Shown: in pieces, positions 61,600-64,000 of the stretch
Position numbering within the stretch: position 1 is the first letter of the stretch
Layout: every line of letters begins with the position of its first letter
Assembly (NCBI GenBank): GCA_947000775.1
Contig: CAMQGK010000334.1
Span: 2,296,001-2,360,000 of the forward strand
Reading direction: 5' to 3'
Origin: Pterois miles
Lineage: Eukaryota; Chordata; Actinopteri; Perciformes; Scorpaenidae
Length of the DNA stretch: 64,000 bases
Program-made: the position numbers and the translations under genes
The notes under the pieces: model-generated
Database searches by the model: none
What the model saw: only the letters and a program-made list of their open reading frames with translations
What the model was told of the DNA's origin: nothing

Positions 61600-62250
61600 G
61601 TGGAACAGTAGAGATTCCTTGCTGGTGAGCAGGGGAATTTTGTTTTCCTGTGTCATAAAGTCTTAGCCCAGTCAGCTTCTGTTACTGACTATCTAGACTT
61701 CCTCTGTCTCTACAGCTGCCTTTACTCGCTCTCTATCTCCTCAGAGTTCAACCAGAGCTGTTCTTATTCTTGTGACTATAGCATCTCCCCTTTCCCACTG
61801 CCATCACTCCCCTCATTCTCCACATCTAGCCATGATGAGCCACTGGGACGACGTCCAGTGTGGCCTTATTCAGATCAGTGAGAAACGGTATGTGAACAGC
61901 CTCGTCTCCCGTCGTGCCCATTGAACAACGGCTACAAGTGCGCTGAGACCCCTGGGTTTGAAGTCTGTAACATTTGATCCATGGGAAACCCTCGTGCACA
62001 ATGATGCCGGTGAACAAAGTGGCCCCAGTTCTGTGCGTCCCCAGAGGGCCACTGTAGACTGCAGATCTTATAACCTGTCCTGGATACATCATTCCCCTGG
62101 GAGGGGACCACTCCCATCTGAAACCAATGGCCCTGTAGAGCAGCTTGGGCCAGCTGGAGTTGCACACTCAGGGGTGCTGATGAAATGTGAATGTGAGTGT
62201 AATTGAAAGAGGGAGAGTTTGTGTCTTTAAACGTGAGTCTATAGTAGGAT
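61600..62250. other. GC-richer unassigned block
   Basis: Base composition rises here compared with flanks, and both strands are open for 80-113 codons (minus 61826-62167, plus 61958-62206). The translations show no family I recognise. Simultaneous openness of both strands fits composition or an old repeat better than a gene. Confidence 0.35.
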
Positions 62251-63204
62251 GCCAATGATCATTTACTGTAGTTAAAAGCAGTTGATGAAGTGATAAGAAA
62301 AACTCATCAGATTCAACAGACCAGACTCATTTTCTTCACTTTCTACCAGAATAAAAGTGCGTAAACATCTCTCTCCAAATGTTTATGTAATTTTATAAGG
62401 GATGTCACCAACAGGCAATGACTTCTTCCTTTTTTAGAGAAGCTAAAACAAACAAATGTTAATTTTCCTTATTATATGTCTGTAATGATCTGATTCTCCC
62501 GTTACAGTCAATCCCATTAGAACATGTGATACCATTAAAAACACATGGCTCCTATAGCCAACAATGAACGAATAGACTGTTGAATCAGGATGGAAAAACA
62601 GAAACCCTTTTTGTTCCACATTCCTCCTGTAATCTATTTAACAGAACTGAGACCAGCCTTCTAACTGAAGTCGTCGAGGCGCTGCGGTCTCTTTAACTCA
62701 CAGATTCTCATGCAAGAGCAGAGAAGTGGTTTGATCCGTGGTAGGATGGCTGAGAGAAGGAAGATGGCGCAATAAATTTTGAGGAAACTTTAATTTCAGA
62801 AAAGAAAGAAAGAAAAAAGTCAATCTCTATGATCTACAACAAAGGTATCAAGGAGGATATTGCATTGATTTCCTGTCACTTCTTCAAGACTAACTTATAT
62901 ATGCCTAACTCTAACCCAAATTCTGCCATAACCAAAAACCAAGTCTTAACCCCAAAATAAATCATTGAAAATCCCTCCAGACACATTTTAAGATTCTGCT
63001 TTGAATAATAAACTGTGTCAATTTCTTAGTTAAAACTGTCTATTTGCACCCGGGTGAGAATAGTCATGATTACTCTGGGCCAAGTTGAATATGTTACTTA
63101 ATTTAAAATAGTTGGCTAGCGGAAAGGTTTTCTGCAAAAAGCTGTTTCTAGAGAAAGATTTACTAGTAGTTGTAGTAGTAATAATAATAATAATACTAGT
63201 AGTA

Positions 63205-63583
63205 GGGCTGCACGGTGGTGTAGTGGTTAGCGCTGTCGCCTCACAGAAAGGGGGTCGCAGGTTCGATTCCAGCTTGAAGCAGGTCTTCTGTGTGGAGTTT
63301 GCATGTTCTCCCCGTGTAAGGGTGGGTTTTCTCCGGGTCCTCCGGCTTCCCCCCCCCCCCCAAAGACATGCTGTTCTAGGTTAATTGATTACTACTAAAT
63401 TGCCGTAGGTGTGGATGTGAGTGTGAATGGTTGTCTGTCTCTATGTTGTCTGTCTCTATGTGCCCTGTGATGGACTGGCGACCTGTCCAGGGTGTACCCT
63501 GCCTTCCCAGGCTGGGATCGGCTCCAGCCCCCCCGCGCCCCCTAACGGGATAAGCGGTTGACGATGGATGGATGGATGGATGG
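63205..63583 (+). mobile_element. SINE-like element, full length, with 12-bp target duplication
   Basis: Begins GGGCTGCACGGTGGTGTAG, carries GGTTCGATTCC and ends in a (GGAT)n tail. Perfect repeats ATACTAGTAGTA flank it at 63193-63204 and 63584-63595. It has an internal poly-C run near 63350-63361. Confidence 0.85.
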
Positions 63584-64000
63584 ATACTAGTAGTAATATC
63601 AAGGGTGACAATGTATGTTCAGGGACATTATTGTGCATGAATTGGTCAAACCCAAGACATTTACCCAAGAGGCCAGGGTTTGAATCCCATGAGATGCCTA
63701 TTTTTGCACTTAGATGACCATATCCATATATTATAGCCTATTATTGTGTTAGATCAGTTATTATTAGTAACTCTCTGCTGTGTTTGTTTCATGCTAGCTA
63801 CCTTAATGTTTCTGGTCCCACCTTTTGCTTTTAAATCTACCATCATCCTTATTATATAATCTATTACTCTTTTAGACCTTTTTATTAACTAAGATACACT
63901 ACTACAAACACATAAGCACAACAAGTGGAAGTATCAAATATGAAGGTCTATGATGAATGTATTGTTTTGCTTTTAGGCAGCTATATCTGGGATAGTCCAC

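Noticed and set aside
61826..62206. 113-codon minus and 82-codon plus frames
   Set aside because: They overlap on opposite strands in a GC-richer block, with no family resemblance. Composition or an old repeat explains both.
1..64000. CRISPR arrays, phage, plasmid or bacterial defence systems
   Set aside because: Spliced vertebrate genes, polyadenylation signals, SINEs and MITEs fill the window; no spaced direct-repeat arrays or prokaryotic operons are present.

Overview
The window looks like nuclear DNA of a ray-finned fish, probably a percomorph teleost. The genes are vertebrate orthologues with spliced, mostly short-intron structures. Intergenic and intronic DNA is full of long (CA)n microsatellites, small hAT-type MITEs with 8-bp target duplications, and tRNA-derived SINE-like elements with perfect 12-14-bp target duplications. 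I rebuilt four protein-coding genes exon by exon from splice sites, reading phase and remembered orthologue sequence. No database search was possible.

Layout. (1) 1-21.7 kb, minus strand: agtpbp1 (cytosolic carboxypeptidase 1), 21 coding exons seen, about 1,032 residues; its 3' end, including the last zinc ligand, runs off the left edge. (2) 21.7-21.95 kb: a compact divergent promoter. (3) 21.9-32.6 kb, plus strand: naa35 (NatC auxiliary subunit), complete, 22 coding exons, 724 aa. (4) 34.4-44.1 kb, minus strand: golm1 (Golgi membrane protein 1), complete, 9 coding exons, 414 aa, with a long 3' UTR. (5) about 45-55.8 kb, minus strand: lmbrd2 (LMBR1 domain-containing 2), complete, 17 coding exons, 687 aa. 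(6) 55.9-64 kb: repeat-rich DNA with no confidently recognised gene, plus one orphan exon-like reading frame at about 57.6-57.85 kb.

agtpbp1 and naa35 are head to head, naa35 and golm1 are tail to tail, and golm1 and lmbrd2 are in tandem. The four genes do not form one pathway: tubulin deglutamylation, co-translational N-terminal acetylation, a Golgi scaffold, and a polytopic membrane protein linked to receptor signalling. AGTPBP1-NAA35-GOLM1 is the human 9q21.33 order, while LMBRD2 is on human 5p13.2. Both human regions correspond to the bird Z chromosome, so the fish linkage probably reflects an old vertebrate arrangement.

Points most worth a second look: a candidate internal TATA promoter and alternative N-terminus for agtpbp1 (15.0-15.75 kb), a foldback hairpin inside a hAT-like element in golm1, microsatellites that serve as splice-acceptor tracts, three very young SINE insertions, and the unassigned reading frame at 57.6-57.85 kb.
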